Assembly (NCBI GenBank): GCA_964605185.1
Contig: CAZSBF010000004.1
Location: 12,677 to 76,676 of the forward strand
Reading direction: 5' to 3'
DNA length: 64,000 nucleotides
Origin: JACRIM01 sp964605185
GTDB lineage: Bacteria > Planctomycetota > Phycisphaerae > UBA1845 > UTPLA1
A program made the position numbers and the translations under genes. Positions 18,477-27,157 of the stretch are shown piece after piece. The notes under the pieces were generated by a model. That model was not told the DNA's origin. It did no database searches and was given only the letters and a program-made list of their open reading frames with translations. Each line of letters starts with the position of its first letter. The stretch's first letter is position 1.

Positions 18477-18809
18477 TTAGCGACCGCGACCGCCACGGCC
18501 GCCGCCGCCACCACCGCCCCAACCACCGCGACCGCCGCCGCCACCACCACCCGGACGGGCTTCTTTCGGCCGAGCCTCGTTGACCGTCAACGGGCGGCCG
18601 GAGTGCTGCTGGCCGTGCAGCGCATCAATGGCTGCCTGTGCTTCGGCGTCCGAAGCCATCTCGACGAAACCGAATCCCTTGCTTCGGCCCGTCTCGCGAT
18701 CCGAGACGACCTGCGCGCTGGCCACGCTGCCATGCGCCGAAAAGATCTGATGAAGCTCTTCATCATTGACCGAGAACGCGAGATTTCCGACATACAAACG
18801 CTTACCCAC
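18477..18809 (-). CDS. Glycine-rich RRM RNA-binding protein
   Basis: A single RNA-recognition motif with an RGG-like tail. RNP2 is KRLYVGNLAF at the N-terminus and RNP1 is KGFGFVEM near residue 45; from about residue 80 the chain is almost only Gly and Arg with two Trp/Gly patches. Start: the GTG at 18809 was chosen because GGAG lies 8 bases upstream and it yields the usual short lead before RNP2; an ATG at 18827 is also in frame. Proteins of this type in cyanobacteria and planctomycetes are often cold-responsive RNA chaperones. A strong promoter lies about 170 bases upstream, leaving a long 5' untranslated region. Confidence 0.92.
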   Translation of the reverse strand: MGKRLYVGNLAFSVNDEELHQIFSAHGSVASAQVVSDRETGRSKGFGFVEMASDAEAQAAIDALHGQQHSGRPLTVNEARPKEARPGGGGGGGRGGWGGGGGGGRGGRGR

Positions 18810-19127
18810 GGTACAAACTCCAAACACGAAACTTCACGGCCCCGTAGTCGCTTTCCGGGCCAAGTCGAAAGGGATCCACATCCGGACCCAAGGATGGACG
18901 GGTGACCAAACGAACGGGACGTGACTTCCACAGCGGGGGTCGTGAACCTGCATTCGATCGTCGTTCCTGCCGAGCCAAATTATAAAATACCGATCCGGCA
19001 TTCTCAAGGTAAAATAGGAAATCTTCACAGGCTGGAACGGCATCGGATATGCCCATCGCAACCCGTTTATCGGTATGAGTTTGCGCCGTTTTGACCGGGT
19101 CGCTTGAAAGGGAATACCATCCACGCC
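18810..19127. other. Divergent intergenic region between the RRM gene and threonine synthase
   Basis: About 320 bases without a gene. The left half is the presumed 5' leader of the RRM mRNA (minus strand); the promoter is annotated separately. On the plus strand the frame of threonine synthase opens at 19104 with TTG, but coding similarity begins at 19128. No clear plus-strand promoter was found. Confidence 0.6.
18979..19007 (-). promoter_or_regulatory. Sigma70-like promoter of the RRM gene
   Basis: Read on the minus strand, TTGAGA (19007-19002) and TATAAT (18984-18979) are separated by exactly 17 bases: one mismatch in the -35 and a perfect -10. The start point would be near 18972, giving a leader of roughly 160 bases before the GTG at 18809. 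Confidence 0.75.
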
Positions 19128-20540
19128 ATGACCGACGCTGCCTTCCTCCAATGCATTCAACCTTCGTGCCATGCGACCTTCGCACTGGATGCTCCGATTT
19201 ACGAATGCAGCAAATGCGGAGCGCTGCTGGATGTGGCATACGACTGGAACCGGACCACGCCGCCAGCATCGCTCCAGGCTTTCGAGAAGCGATGGTCCAC
19301 GCGCCACAATCCCGTTGATTTTTCCGGTGTCTGGCGATTTCGCGAACTCCTTCCTTTTGCCGCGGCGGCCGAACTCGTCACCATCGGCGAAGGACAGACC
19401 ATCCTTCAATTGCCCGATGTCACCGCGATGGCGCTGCCGCTGAAACAGGGAAACCTGCACCTTCAATACGAAGGGATGAATCCCTCGGGCAGCTTCAAAG
19501 ACAACGGCATGACCGCCGCCTTCACGATGGCCCGAATGCTCGGCAAGCAGCGCGTCGGATGCGCTTCCACTGGGAACACCAGTGCCAGCCTTGCGATGTA
19601 CGCCTCGCTCACCCGTCGGCGCGACGGCCAGCCGATGCGCGGCGTAGTTTTTGTCGGGGCGGGCAAGATCGCCTTTGGAAAGCTTTCGCAGGCGCTCGAT
19701 TACGGGGCGCTCACGCTGCAGATCGACGGGGACTTTGATGCCTGTATGGCCCGCGTGCGCGAGGCGGCCGACCGCATCGGGCTGTACCTGATGAACTCGG
19801 TTAACCCGTTCCGGCTTGAAGGGCAGAAGACGATCATGTATCGAATTCTTGAGGCGCTTCGATGGGAACCGCCCGATTGGATCGTGGTGCCCGGCGGAAA
19901 CCTTGGGAACACCAGCGCGTTCGGCAAGGCATGGATGGAACTCAAGCAGCTCGGCCTGGTTTCGCGCATTCCACGACTGGCCGTAGTCAACGCGGCGGGG
20001 GCGAACACGCTGCATGAACTGGTCAATCGGCGCGGCGTCCGTTGGAACGGCGGCAAATGGGATTGCGACGCCGTCTGCAAGCACTTTGACGAGATGACCA
20101 GGCAGGGTCGCAAGGCCTCGACCATCGCCACCGCGATCGAGATCGCCAGGCCGGTGAATCTCTCGAAGGCCCTTCGGGCCCTCGACGCCATGAACGCCGT
20201 GGTTTGCGAGGTGACAGACGAGCAGATCCTCGAAGAGAAGGCGCTTGTCGGCCGGAGCGGGTTTGGCTGTGAGCCGGCGAGCGCGGCGAGTGTGGCCGGG
20301 CTTCGGCAGTTGCTGGCAAACGGCACGATCGATCGCGAGGCGCGGGTGGTATGCATCCTGACCGGCCATGCACTGAAGGACCCGGACGCAACGGTGAAGT
20401 ACCACACCGGCATCGACAGCAAGGGCGTGGCCATCTCTGCCGGGCAGACGCACCCGACCGGCCGGCATGCGAATCTGCCGATCCGGGTGCCGGATGATAT
20501 CGATGCGATCTGCAAGGCGATTGAGACGGCGCATTCGTGA
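19128..20540 (+). CDS. thrC: Threonine synthase
   Basis: PLP enzyme converting O-phosphohomoserine to threonine. The N-terminal zinc-ribbon-like part has C9, C14, C27 and C30 (CIQPSC, YECSKCGAL), typical of the class with a lead domain. The PLP lysine is in PSGSFKDNG (about K124), and the phosphate-binding loop includes ASTGNTSASLAMYAS and VPGGNLGNTSAFGKAW. Length after the ATG is 470 residues. The ATG at 19128 was preferred to the TTG at 19104 since homology begins with it; the best purine run (GAAAGGGAA) is rather far upstream. It stands alone, followed by 600 non-coding bases. Confidence 0.93.
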   Translation: MTDAAFLQCIQPSCHATFALDAPIYECSKCGALLDVAYDWNRTTPPASLQAFEKRWSTRHNPVDFSGVWRFRELLPFAAAAELVTIGEGQTILQLPDVTAMALPLKQGNLHLQYEGMNPSGSFKDNGMTAAFTMARMLGKQRVGCASTGNTSASLAMYASLTRRRDGQPMRGVVFVGAGKIAFGKLSQALDYGALTLQIDGDFDACMARVREAADRIGLYLMNSVNPFRLEGQKTIMYRILEALRWEPPDWIVVPGGNLGNTSAFGKAWMELKQLGLVSRIPRLAVVNAAGANTLHELVNRRGVRWNGGKWDCDAVCKHFDEMTRQGRKASTIATAIEIARPVNLSKALRALDAMNAVVCEVTDEQILEEKALVGRSGFGCEPASAASVAGLRQLLANGTIDREARVVCILTGHALKDPDATVKYHTGIDSKGVAISAGQTHPTGRHANLPIRVPDDIDAICKAIETAHS

Positions 20541-21147
20541 GGAGGGGCGAAGGGTCTGAGGGACCGAGGGTTTCCGCCACGGCGGATCATCGACAAGGGG
20601 TGGATGTGGTCGCTGGACGGGGGCGGGGGGTTGGGGAAAAGAAAAGAAGCTGGGATTCGGTGGGATTACGTGGGACGAGGTGGGACGGGACGAGCGCCGG
20701 GCGGAAGTGAAACCGCAGATTGCGCAGATTGGCGCCGATCTTTTGGAAACAGCTGGCGTGTGCTGGCGTTTCCCGTCGCGGCGGGTTTCGCTAACAGTGA
20801 ACGAGAAACCCTCCTTAGCGGGTCTGCGACTGGGAACAGTTGAGGAAATGTGCTGCTGGGCGGCGGCGGGAAAAAAATCTCGGTTGTTACAAAGGGATTT
20901 GCGGCAGTTAGTCTTTTGATCGCGATGGGGAGGGCGCGGGTGCGGATTGGTGTCCTGCGAGCGCGGAATCTCCGGGGTTTTCTTCATACGTCTATCAATC
21001 TTGATCACTGTTTCGGCTTGGGTGTGAATTGTTGTAGGTATTTGTTAGGCAAGGAGTTGGGGCGGCGGATTATGCGAATTCACGCAGAATTGGTGTGGGA
21101 CTCTGTTTGGGTTCGGACAGGAACGGTGGGGTAAAGATGAACCGACC
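20541..21147. other. Long intergenic region with short phased tandem repeats, no convincing gene
   Basis: Six hundred bases with open frames on both strands but none with coding character; the composition is G-rich. Between 20651 and 20771 it holds three different short tandem repeats: four 10-bp TGGGA units, two 9-bp CGCAGATTG units (20714-20731) and two 10-bp GCTGGCGTKT units (20752-20771). An inverted CGCTAA/TTAGCG pair follows at about 20788-20821. The stretch looks like dispersed repetitive sequence rather than a decayed gene. Confidence 0.6.
20651..20690 (+). repeat. 10-bp tandem repeat TGGGAYKMVG, four units
   Basis: Units TGGGATTCGG, TGGGATTACG, TGGGACGAGG and TGGGACGGGA follow one another with exactly 10-bp spacing. 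The same unit type occurs in inverse orientation at 63514-63553. Confidence 0.85.
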
Positions 21148-21501
21148 CTACTCGCTGGGCGATGGCGGGCGTGCCGAAAAATCAACAAATGCCGACCGAT
21201 CATCACGCACAAATACTGTCAGAACGACGCCCGTATAGGGCCTCTTGAAAGTCACGACCCATACGGACTCATTCTTTAGAACTCCTTTGTAGGCCTTGGC
21301 ACGACTAGGGTCCAAAACAACTTGTGGTCTTTTAGTTCTGTAAAAGTCGACAGCGACAGTAATTGCATCCTTCGCATCGCGCACCGACTTTTGAGCAGTC
21401 GCTTCTGTCTCATCGTTGTTCCCAACGGTGCGCACTGATGGCCGGGAACTTGCCGTTCCGCAGCCGGAGACAATCCACGTCATGATGACCTTGATAATCA
21501 C
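21148..21501 (-). CDS. Hypothetical lipoprotein
   Basis: Not recognised. The C-terminal 95 residues look like real coding sequence, with a small alpha/beta domain (DAKDAITVAVDFYRTKRPQVV, then ESVWVVTFKRPYTGVVLTVFVRDD). The N-terminus is uncertain: a GTG at 21501 gives MIIKVIMTWIVSGCG, a short lipoprotein signal with lipobox VSGC; an ATG at 21483 would leave too short a signal, and the frame stays open to 21648. No ribosome site decides between them. It is divergent from dapB and has no operon partner. Confidence 0.5.
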   Translation of the reverse strand: MIIKVIMTWIVSGCGTASSRPSVRTVGNNDETEATAQKSVRDAKDAITVAVDFYRTKRPQVVLDPSRAKAYKGVLKNESVWVVTFKRPYTGVVLTVFVRDDRSAFVDFSARPPSPSE

Positions 21502-21673
21502 GCCTCGACACGATGCTGACGGACGACGCGTCGCATGTACTGAATCGGGAAGGCAACGGACTGGCAATGTTCGGCGAATCGGGTTCATGCAACATCCATA
21601 TCCCATCGTAATGCATACCACGATGCCACCGCCGTATTGGGCGGCCAATCACGGCATCGAGTAAGATCCCGTA

Positions 21674-22477
21674 ATGATCCAAATAGCACTCAGCGGCGCG
21701 GGTGGGCGGATGGGGCGGCGGATTGTTGCGCTGGCTGGTGAGAATAAGCAGGTCACGATCGTCGCGGCCGTTGAGTCCGGCGACAGCCCCGTGCTCAATA
21801 AGGATGCCGGGGAACTTGCGGGTATTGGCCCGAGCGGTGTCAAAATCGCTTCCACGGTTTCCGCCGAGTTCGATGTCTTTATCGAATTCTCCACGGCCCA
21901 TGCGACGAGGCAGTGGCTCGATCTTTGTGTATCGAAGGGCAGACCGATCCTGATCGGCACGACCGGGCACTCCAATTCCGATCTGGCCGCCATTCGCGAG
22001 GCGGCCAAGCGAATCCCCGTTCTCAAATCCGCCAATATGAGCGTGGGGGTCAATGTGCTGCTTCGCATCGCGGAGGAGCTTGGGCGAACGCTGGACGCTT
22101 CGTACGACGTGGAGATTGCCGAGGCCCATCATCGATTCAAGACGGATGCGCCGAGCGGGACGGCTCTTGCCCTGCGCGACGCCGTTGCCCGCGGCCGGGG
22201 CGGGAACCCCGCGACCATCAAGGGACGCGACGGCCAGACGGGGCAACGGCCGGCGGGTGAGATCGGCATGCACAGCCTGCGGATCGGTGACACGGTCGGC
22301 GAGCACACGGTGTCGTTCGGCACGCTGGGTGAGACGATCAGCATTTCGCATTCTGCGCATTCGCGCGACACGTTTGCGCTTGGGGCCCTGCGGGCGGCAT
22401 CGTGGCTCGCGGGCAAGCCGGCGGGGATGTATCAGATGAGTGATGTGTTGTTTGGGACGGGTGTTACGGCCAAGTGA
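21674..22477 (+). CDS. dapB: 4-hydroxy-tetrahydrodipicolinate reductase
   Basis: Second-to-first committed step of the diaminopimelate/lysine pathway; reduces hydroxytetrahydrodipicolinate with NAD(P)H in the cytosol. The nucleotide-binding GAGGRMGRRIV opens the protein. The catalytic block EAHHRFKTDAPSGTA lies near residue 155, and the tetrahydrodipicolinate-binding region ends with VSFGTLGETISISHSAHSRDTFALGALRAA. Length 267 matches the family. No other dap gene is in the window; the divergent neighbour is unrelated. About 115 bases without a gene follow, including a weak inverted TAACGA/TCGTTA at 22560-22579. Confidence 0.97.
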   Translation: MIQIALSGAGGRMGRRIVALAGENKQVTIVAAVESGDSPVLNKDAGELAGIGPSGVKIASTVSAEFDVFIEFSTAHATRQWLDLCVSKGRPILIGTTGHSNSDLAAIREAAKRIPVLKSANMSVGVNVLLRIAEELGRTLDASYDVEIAEAHHRFKTDAPSGTALALRDAVARGRGGNPATIKGRDGQTGQRPAGEIGMHSLRIGDTVGEHTVSFGTLGETISISHSAHSRDTFALGALRAASWLAGKPAGMYQMSDVLFGTGVTAK

Positions 22478-22592
22478 AGCAGAACGATCCGCGCTTCGAT
22501 GGCGGGCCGACAAATGGTAGTAAGCAAAGCCCGTGCTGGCGCGTGGGCCTCGTTGATACTAACGAATCGAAAATCGTTAATCGTGCGGGGCT

Positions 22593-23966
22593 CTATCTTG
22601 CCTTATCCGTCTTGAGCTTGGGGGATCGACCGGGGATGGCGTCCTGATCGCCAGCTGACTCTGTTGAGGCATTCACCTGTGTCGGCACGGCGTTGAGCAC
22701 GGCTCGTACGAAGGCATCCAGCGATCCGATGGTCGATCGATCCAGTTCCTTTTGCAGGAAGTCGGCGCGGAGTTTGACGAAACGCTGCTGACGGAGGGAG
22801 TTCGTGATCTCCGGCTGGGCATCCTGGAATGAAAGACGCGACGCTTCTTCGATCGCACCGACGCGGACGATGAAGAAGCTGCGGGCGGCGTCGATGATTT
22901 CGCTGGTCTCGCCTGCCTTCAATTCGAACAGCTTCCGAGAGGGTGCTTCCCAATGTCCTTGCAGTGGGGCGGCGGTGGCGTCGCTTGGTTGCGTGATCCA
23001 GCCCCAGTAACCGCCTTCGTCCTTGTGAAGGCCGTGAGAGAATTCTTTCGCAACATCCGCGAAGGGGCGGCCCTCTTTCAGTGCCGCTGACGCCTTTTCG
23101 ATTGTGGCTCGTGCCTTTTCCGTGGCGAGGCGTTCATCTTCGCGGGTCATGGGGCGGCTCAGGTCGAGGAACGACGCCACGGGCACGTCGATCAGGTACA
23201 TCTCGCGGCGACCATCTTTGGAGAAGTCGTTGAGATGCGAGTTGTAGTAGGCCTGCAGTTCCTGCTTGCGCGCCTGCGGCACCATAGGCAGGAGTCGATC
23301 GCGGAGGTAGCTGTCGATGAGGACGGATTTGCGAAGCCGCTCGCGAACTTCGTCGCGGGATTTGCCGTGCTTGGAGAGGTATTTCGCATAGGCCGTCTCG
23401 CGTCCGCCGAATTCGCGGTTGATGCGGTCCTTCTCCATCTTTTCGACGGCCTTGTCGAGTTGGGGCTTAAGTTCATCGTGCAACGTTTCCTGGGCGCGAC
23501 GCCAGATGAGATGCTGGGCGACGGCTTCGATGATTTGCTGGCGGATCAACTCGCCGACTTTCCGCCAGTATTGGTCCGAGGATAGCTCCGACTCCAAGGT
23601 CGGCAGTCGCGACTGCAGGGGTTCGAGGATGTCCTGCACGCGGATCACTTCATCGTCGACGACGAGGTGTTCGGCCCGGACGGCATTGGGAGAGTCTTCG
23701 GCGCTGCGCGGAGCGGGTTCTTCGCCGGGGCGATCCTGCTGGGAGGCAAGGCGCGTGTCGCTGCGAGACGGCGGATCCGCGGGCTCTTGTGAGATTGCTG
23801 CGTCGGCCGGCTCAACTGCAGGCTCCTGGGCCGGCGCGTCGTGCTTCTTCTTTTCCGTTCGGCTTGCCCACCATTCCTGCATGGAGGTGCGATTGCCCGA
23901 GGAATCCATGCAGCCGGCGAGACTTGCCAGACAACCCACGACGATGACCAACCGCGCCATGTTCAT
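22593..23966 (-). CDS. SurA/PpiC-type peptidyl-prolyl isomerase lipoprotein
   Basis: Periplasmic chaperone-isomerase anchored as a lipoprotein. The ATG at 23966 gives MNMARLVIVVGCLASLAGC with lipobox LAGC; ATGs at 23975 and 23960 are alternatives. A Pro/Glu-rich linker to about residue 95 leads into an N-terminal SurA-like helical region (IRVQDILEPLQSRL, RQQIIEAVAQHLIWRRAQE, GRETAYAKYLSKHGKSRDEVRERL). A parvulin domain follows at about 250-370 (REMYLIDVP, RATIEKASAALKEGRPFADVAKEFSHG, DEGGYWGWI, LFELKAGETSEIID). It would help outer-membrane protein folding. It is divergent from the GT2 gene (109 bases apart). Confidence 0.87.
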   Translation of the reverse strand: MNMARLVIVVGCLASLAGCMDSSGNRTSMQEWWASRTEKKKHDAPAQEPAVEPADAAISQEPADPPSRSDTRLASQQDRPGEEPAPRSAEDSPNAVRAEHLVVDDEVIRVQDILEPLQSRLPTLESELSSDQYWRKVGELIRQQIIEAVAQHLIWRRAQETLHDELKPQLDKAVEKMEKDRINREFGGRETAYAKYLSKHGKSRDEVRERLRKSVLIDSYLRDRLLPMVPQARKQELQAYYNSHLNDFSKDGRREMYLIDVPVASFLDLSRPMTREDERLATEKARATIEKASAALKEGRPFADVAKEFSHGLHKDEGGYWGWITQPSDATAAPLQGHWEAPSRKLFELKAGETSEIIDAARSFFIVRVGAIEEASRLSFQDAQPEITNSLRQQRFVKLRADFLQKELDRSTIGSLDAFVRAVLNAVPTQVNASTESAGDQDAIPGRSPKLKTDKAR

Positions 23967-24074
23967 AATCCGCATTCTACCGCATCGACTCGCCGCTCCA
24001 AGCGCTGCGGTTGACATGATGCCGCCCACTGACGAAGCTAGCCGCGTCGCATCATTCGACAAACGAGGACCGGC

Positions 24075-25004
24075 ATGGAATCATCACTCGCTCCACTCGG
24101 CCGCGTCGCCGTCCTCATCCCTTGCTATAACGAGATCGCCACGGTGCGCAAGGTCGTCGAGGATTTTCGCCGGTCCATTCCCGAGGCGGGTATTTACGTC
24201 TTTGATAACAACAGTACGGATGGGACGGCCGACGCTGCCCGCGCGGCCGGTGCGACCGTGATCCCCGAAAAAAAGCAGGGCAAGGGGCACGTGGTCGCGG
24301 CCATGTTGGAGAAGGTGGACGCCGACTATTACGTCATGGTGGATGGCGATGACACGTATCCGGCCGATCGAGTGCGCGACCTGTTGACGCCGGTTGTGGC
24401 TGAACAGGCGGATATGGTTGTGGGGCGTCGCGAGGCGGTCGATCAGAAGGCGGCGTATCGGCCGTTTCATGTTTTTGGAAACCGGCTGGTGTGCTCGATG
24501 ATCAATCTGATTTTTGGGTCGAACTTGACGGACATCATGAGCGGCTATCGGGCGTTCAACCGGCATGTGGCTCGCAATCTGCCGATCATTGCGTACGGCT
24601 TTGACATCGAGACGGAGATGTCGGTGCAATGTTTGTATCGGCGGTGGGTTGTGCGCGAGATTCCTGTTGAGTATCGAGAACGGCCCGAGGGAAGCGTTTC
24701 GAAGTTGAGCACATTTCATGATGGGTTCCGGGTTGTTTTTCGAATCCTCAGCCTCTTCCGGTCGTATAAGCCGCTGACGTTTTTTGGCGGCATTGGCATC
24801 CTGCTCTTTCTCGCGGCGGTCGGATGCGGGCTTGGCGTTTTCCTTGGGCATTGGCAGCCCGACTCCAGTTATCGCCTTGCACTGGTCGTCGGCGTGTTTG
24901 CTTTGGCCGCGATGAGTCTCGTTGCCGTCAGCATTGGCGTGACTGTTCAGTTGATAAACTTCCGGTTCTGGGAATTGGATTCGATCCTGCGCCGGCGCCG
25001 ATAG
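24075..25004 (+). CDS. Glycosyltransferase family 2, polyprenyl-phosphate sugar synthase-like
   Basis: GT2 enzyme of 309 residues. The N-terminal GT-A domain shows VLIPCYNE, FDNNSTDGT, the donor-site KQGKGHVV and the DxD motif MVDGDDTYP (about D90-D93). NLTDIMSGYRAFNR and the later FDIETEMSVQ are characteristic of dolichol- and undecaprenyl-phosphate sugar transferases. Two C-terminal hydrophobic segments (about 232-252 and 265-292) would anchor it. It could supply the polyprenyl-linked sugar used by the GT-C enzymes at 5722 and 16845; this is inference. Its stop is nine bases from the PGI-like gene start, so the two form an operon. Confidence 0.9.
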   Translation: MESSLAPLGRVAVLIPCYNEIATVRKVVEDFRRSIPEAGIYVFDNNSTDGTADAARAAGATVIPEKKQGKGHVVAAMLEKVDADYYVMVDGDDTYPADRVRDLLTPVVAEQADMVVGRREAVDQKAAYRPFHVFGNRLVCSMINLIFGSNLTDIMSGYRAFNRHVARNLPIIAYGFDIETEMSVQCLYRRWVVREIPVEYRERPEGSVSKLSTFHDGFRVVFRILSLFRSYKPLTFFGGIGILLFLAAVGCGLGVFLGHWQPDSSYRLALVVGVFALAAMSLVAVSIGVTVQLINFRFWELDSILRRRR

Positions 25005-25013
25005 GGGACCACC

Positions 25014-26585
25014 ATGTCTAAACTTCTCGACCAACTTAAGTCCGCCGCCGCTGATGCGACCAAGCGATTTGGCGTCGCCGCGGCGACCGATGCGCGACTT
25101 GAAGACGCTCTTGCGGGGACGATTGATCCGCAGAAGCTGATCGACAATTGCGCTGAGGCGTGGCGCATTTCCGCGGATCAGGCCGCAGGATTACTCGGTG
25201 AACACGGTTTCGGCACGATTCTGGCGCGGTTGAGGCCGGTTGCGGCGGCCGGGGGGGCGGAGATCGCAGGACCGGCGCTCGCGAAGACCGACACGTTTGC
25301 ATTGGCCGACGGGCGCATTCGCATTCGGGCGTTTTCGCCGGCATTCAACGAGCCGACGGCGGCCGCGAAACCAGTGCACGACTCCATTGCCACGGCGATT
25401 GCCGCGTTCACAGCGCAGGCCGCGCGCGATCCGCTCGGCGTGCTTTACCGAGAACGGCCGCTCGACTATGCCCGCACGTGGTTGAAGGACGTCGCGCCGA
25501 AGATCGACGCGTTTTGCAGGCAACACTTCCCCGGCGGGCAACCCGCGTACATCATCAACAGCGGCATCGGAGCGAATGAGCAGTTTAACTATTTCGTCGC
25601 CCGGCTTGCCAATTCGCGGCATGGTTCGCATCCACAGTGGCTTCTGGCGAATTCGCCGAAGGAACTGGACGACCTGCCGGCCGACTGCACCGTGGGCAAC
25701 ACGCTTTTCCTTGAGTTCTCTCGCAGCGGGATTACCGAGGAGACGATTAAGCTTCATGAGTTCACACCGCACGCGGCGAAGCGCATCGTTTTCGCCAACA
25801 CGGGCCCGCTGCGGGCACTCGCCGAGCGCGACGGGAATCTCCTTCTCACGCTGCCTGATGAGGTTTCCGGTCGCTACGGCCGCAACAAGACGCCGATCCT
25901 GATGGCGCCGATGCATGTGGCCGGGCTTGATGTCGCCGCCTATTGGACGACGATTCAGGCGGCGTGCGACACGCTGAATCTCGCGGATCGTGCGTCGGCG
26001 CCGGTCGTCGTGGCCCAGTGGATTCGCATGCAGCAGCTTCGCCGTGGCGCGAACCATATCTACCTCGGCACGAATTCCGCGGCCGTTCGCTGCAGTGCCG
26101 ATGAGTTTTGCCAATTCTGGAATGAGGGTGTCAACCGCGACGGCAACGACATCACCATGTCGCGATACCTCGGCCTGCCGCGCGATTCGCATATGAACCT
26201 TGAGGCCATCCTCGGCACGAGCGAACACAAGCTTGCGGTTTTTCTGCTCGATGCACGCGTTGCGTCGGGAGCGGCAGGGCTTGGTGCACCGATTGAGGCG
26301 ATCAACCCGGCTCATGCGAATCTGACGCGCAATGAAACCGATCTCGTCCTCGCACTTGCCAACGTGAAGCGTTGCAGCGAGAAGATGCCGACGTTGCTTA
26401 TCACAGTTGACGGGGCTGACCTTTCGGCGTCGGCCTGGCTCGGGCAGCTTTGGGCGGATATCACGCTCGTCTATTCGCGGCTCATTGGCGTCGATCCGGG
26501 TTCGAACCCGGAGGTGAAGAACGTTCGCACTCGAGCCGGTGAGTGGTTGGCGAATAAGCAGATGGCGTTTTCGCTGATGAAATAA
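25014..26585 (+). CDS. Divergent phosphoglucose isomerase-superfamily protein (SIS fold)
   Basis: A 523-residue protein with the outline of glucose-6-phosphate isomerase but with changed signatures. Seen: YIINSGIGANEQFNYF in place of the first sugar-binding glycine loop, SRSGITEETIKLHE matching the PGI SKSGTTxET phosphate loop, and DEVSGRYGRNKTPILMAPM resembling PGI signature 1 (xGGRFS). Near the end, LIGVDPGSNPEVKN stands where signature 2 would be, but the expected DQxGVxxxK glutamine is missing. It may be the cell's PGI or a paralogue with another phosphosugar substrate. It follows the GT2 gene by nine bases. No second PGI is present here. Confidence 0.68.
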   Translation: MSKLLDQLKSAAADATKRFGVAAATDARLEDALAGTIDPQKLIDNCAEAWRISADQAAGLLGEHGFGTILARLRPVAAAGGAEIAGPALAKTDTFALADGRIRIRAFSPAFNEPTAAAKPVHDSIATAIAAFTAQAARDPLGVLYRERPLDYARTWLKDVAPKIDAFCRQHFPGGQPAYIINSGIGANEQFNYFVARLANSRHGSHPQWLLANSPKELDDLPADCTVGNTLFLEFSRSGITEETIKLHEFTPHAAKRIVFANTGPLRALAERDGNLLLTLPDEVSGRYGRNKTPILMAPMHVAGLDVAAYWTTIQAACDTLNLADRASAPVVVAQWIRMQQLRRGANHIYLGTNSAAVRCSADEFCQFWNEGVNRDGNDITMSRYLGLPRDSHMNLEAILGTSEHKLAVFLLDARVASGAAGLGAPIEAINPAHANLTRNETDLVLALANVKRCSEKMPTLLITVDGADLSASAWLGQLWADITLVYSRLIGVDPGSNPEVKNVRTRAGEWLANKQMAFSLMK

Positions 26586-26602
26586 TGGAACGAGCCGGGG
26601 GG

Positions 26603-27154
26603 TTATTGTTCGCTGAGCTTTTCTACCGTGAACCGAAAGACCTCGGTGCCGGGCTCGTGCCATGCCTCGTGGCCGAGGCCGGCCTTGTGGGAGCAGCATT
26701 CGGCGAGGAATGTTTTCTTGTCCCAGCCGGCCTCGGTGGCGACCTCGGGAAGAAAGCAGCCGACGTGGCGGCCTTGCTTGACGTAGATGCCGTGCCGGCC
26801 GAGTTCGAAGTCCATGGGGTCTTCGATGGGTTCGAGTGGTGAGAGGAGGGAGATGTCGATGCGGATGGATTTCAATTCGTCGGCGCTGACCGGGTTGGAC
26901 CGAAAGCGCGGATCGCGAGCGGCGGCGACGGCCATGCGGGCAATCGTGTCGGGAAGGGGCTCGTCGGTGGTGAAGATTCCGATGCAGCCGCGGAGGTGTT
27001 CACCGTTGTGGAGCGTGACAAATGCGCCGCATTGCGGCAGGTCGTCGGGCCACGTGGCTTTGGTGGCATCGGCGTCATTGCCGCACAGGTATTCGTTGAT
27101 GGCGTCACGTGCGTGACGGAGCAGGCGGATTTGAATGGCGTAGTCGAACGGCAT
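26603..27154 (-). CDS. AMMECR1-domain protein (AmmeMemoRadiSam protein A type)
   Basis: Single AMMECR1 domain, 183 residues. The diagnostic LRGCIG hexapeptide is at 54-59, with AVAAARDPRFRSNPVSADEL and a C-terminal GYVKQG-like IYVKQGRHVGCFLPEVA. The biochemical role of this family is not established; bacterial members often sit beside Memo and radical-SAM genes, but neither is in this window. Its start is four bases after the stop of the SGNH hydrolase gene, so the two are cotranscribed. It converges with the PGI-like gene, 17 bases between stops. Confidence 0.88.
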   Translation of the reverse strand: MPFDYAIQIRLLRHARDAINEYLCGNDADATKATWPDDLPQCGAFVTLHNGEHLRGCIGIFTTDEPLPDTIARMAVAAARDPRFRSNPVSADELKSIRIDISLLSPLEPIEDPMDFELGRHGIYVKQGRHVGCFLPEVATEAGWDKKTFLAECCSHKAGLGHEAWHEPGTEVFRFTVEKLSEQ

Positions 27155-27157
27155 CGA

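Noticed and set aside
18834..21008. A 724-codon open frame on the minus strand
   Set aside because: It runs antisense to threonine synthase and through the G-rich repeat region; the translation has no conserved features and results from high GC content.
23419..24261. A 280-codon plus-strand open frame
   Set aside because: Overlaps the SurA/PpiC-type lipoprotein gene in antisense and the start of the GT2 gene in another frame; no conserved features.
25191..26699. A 502-codon minus-strand open frame
   Set aside because: Antisense shadow of the PGI-like gene, whose translation shows recognisable family blocks.
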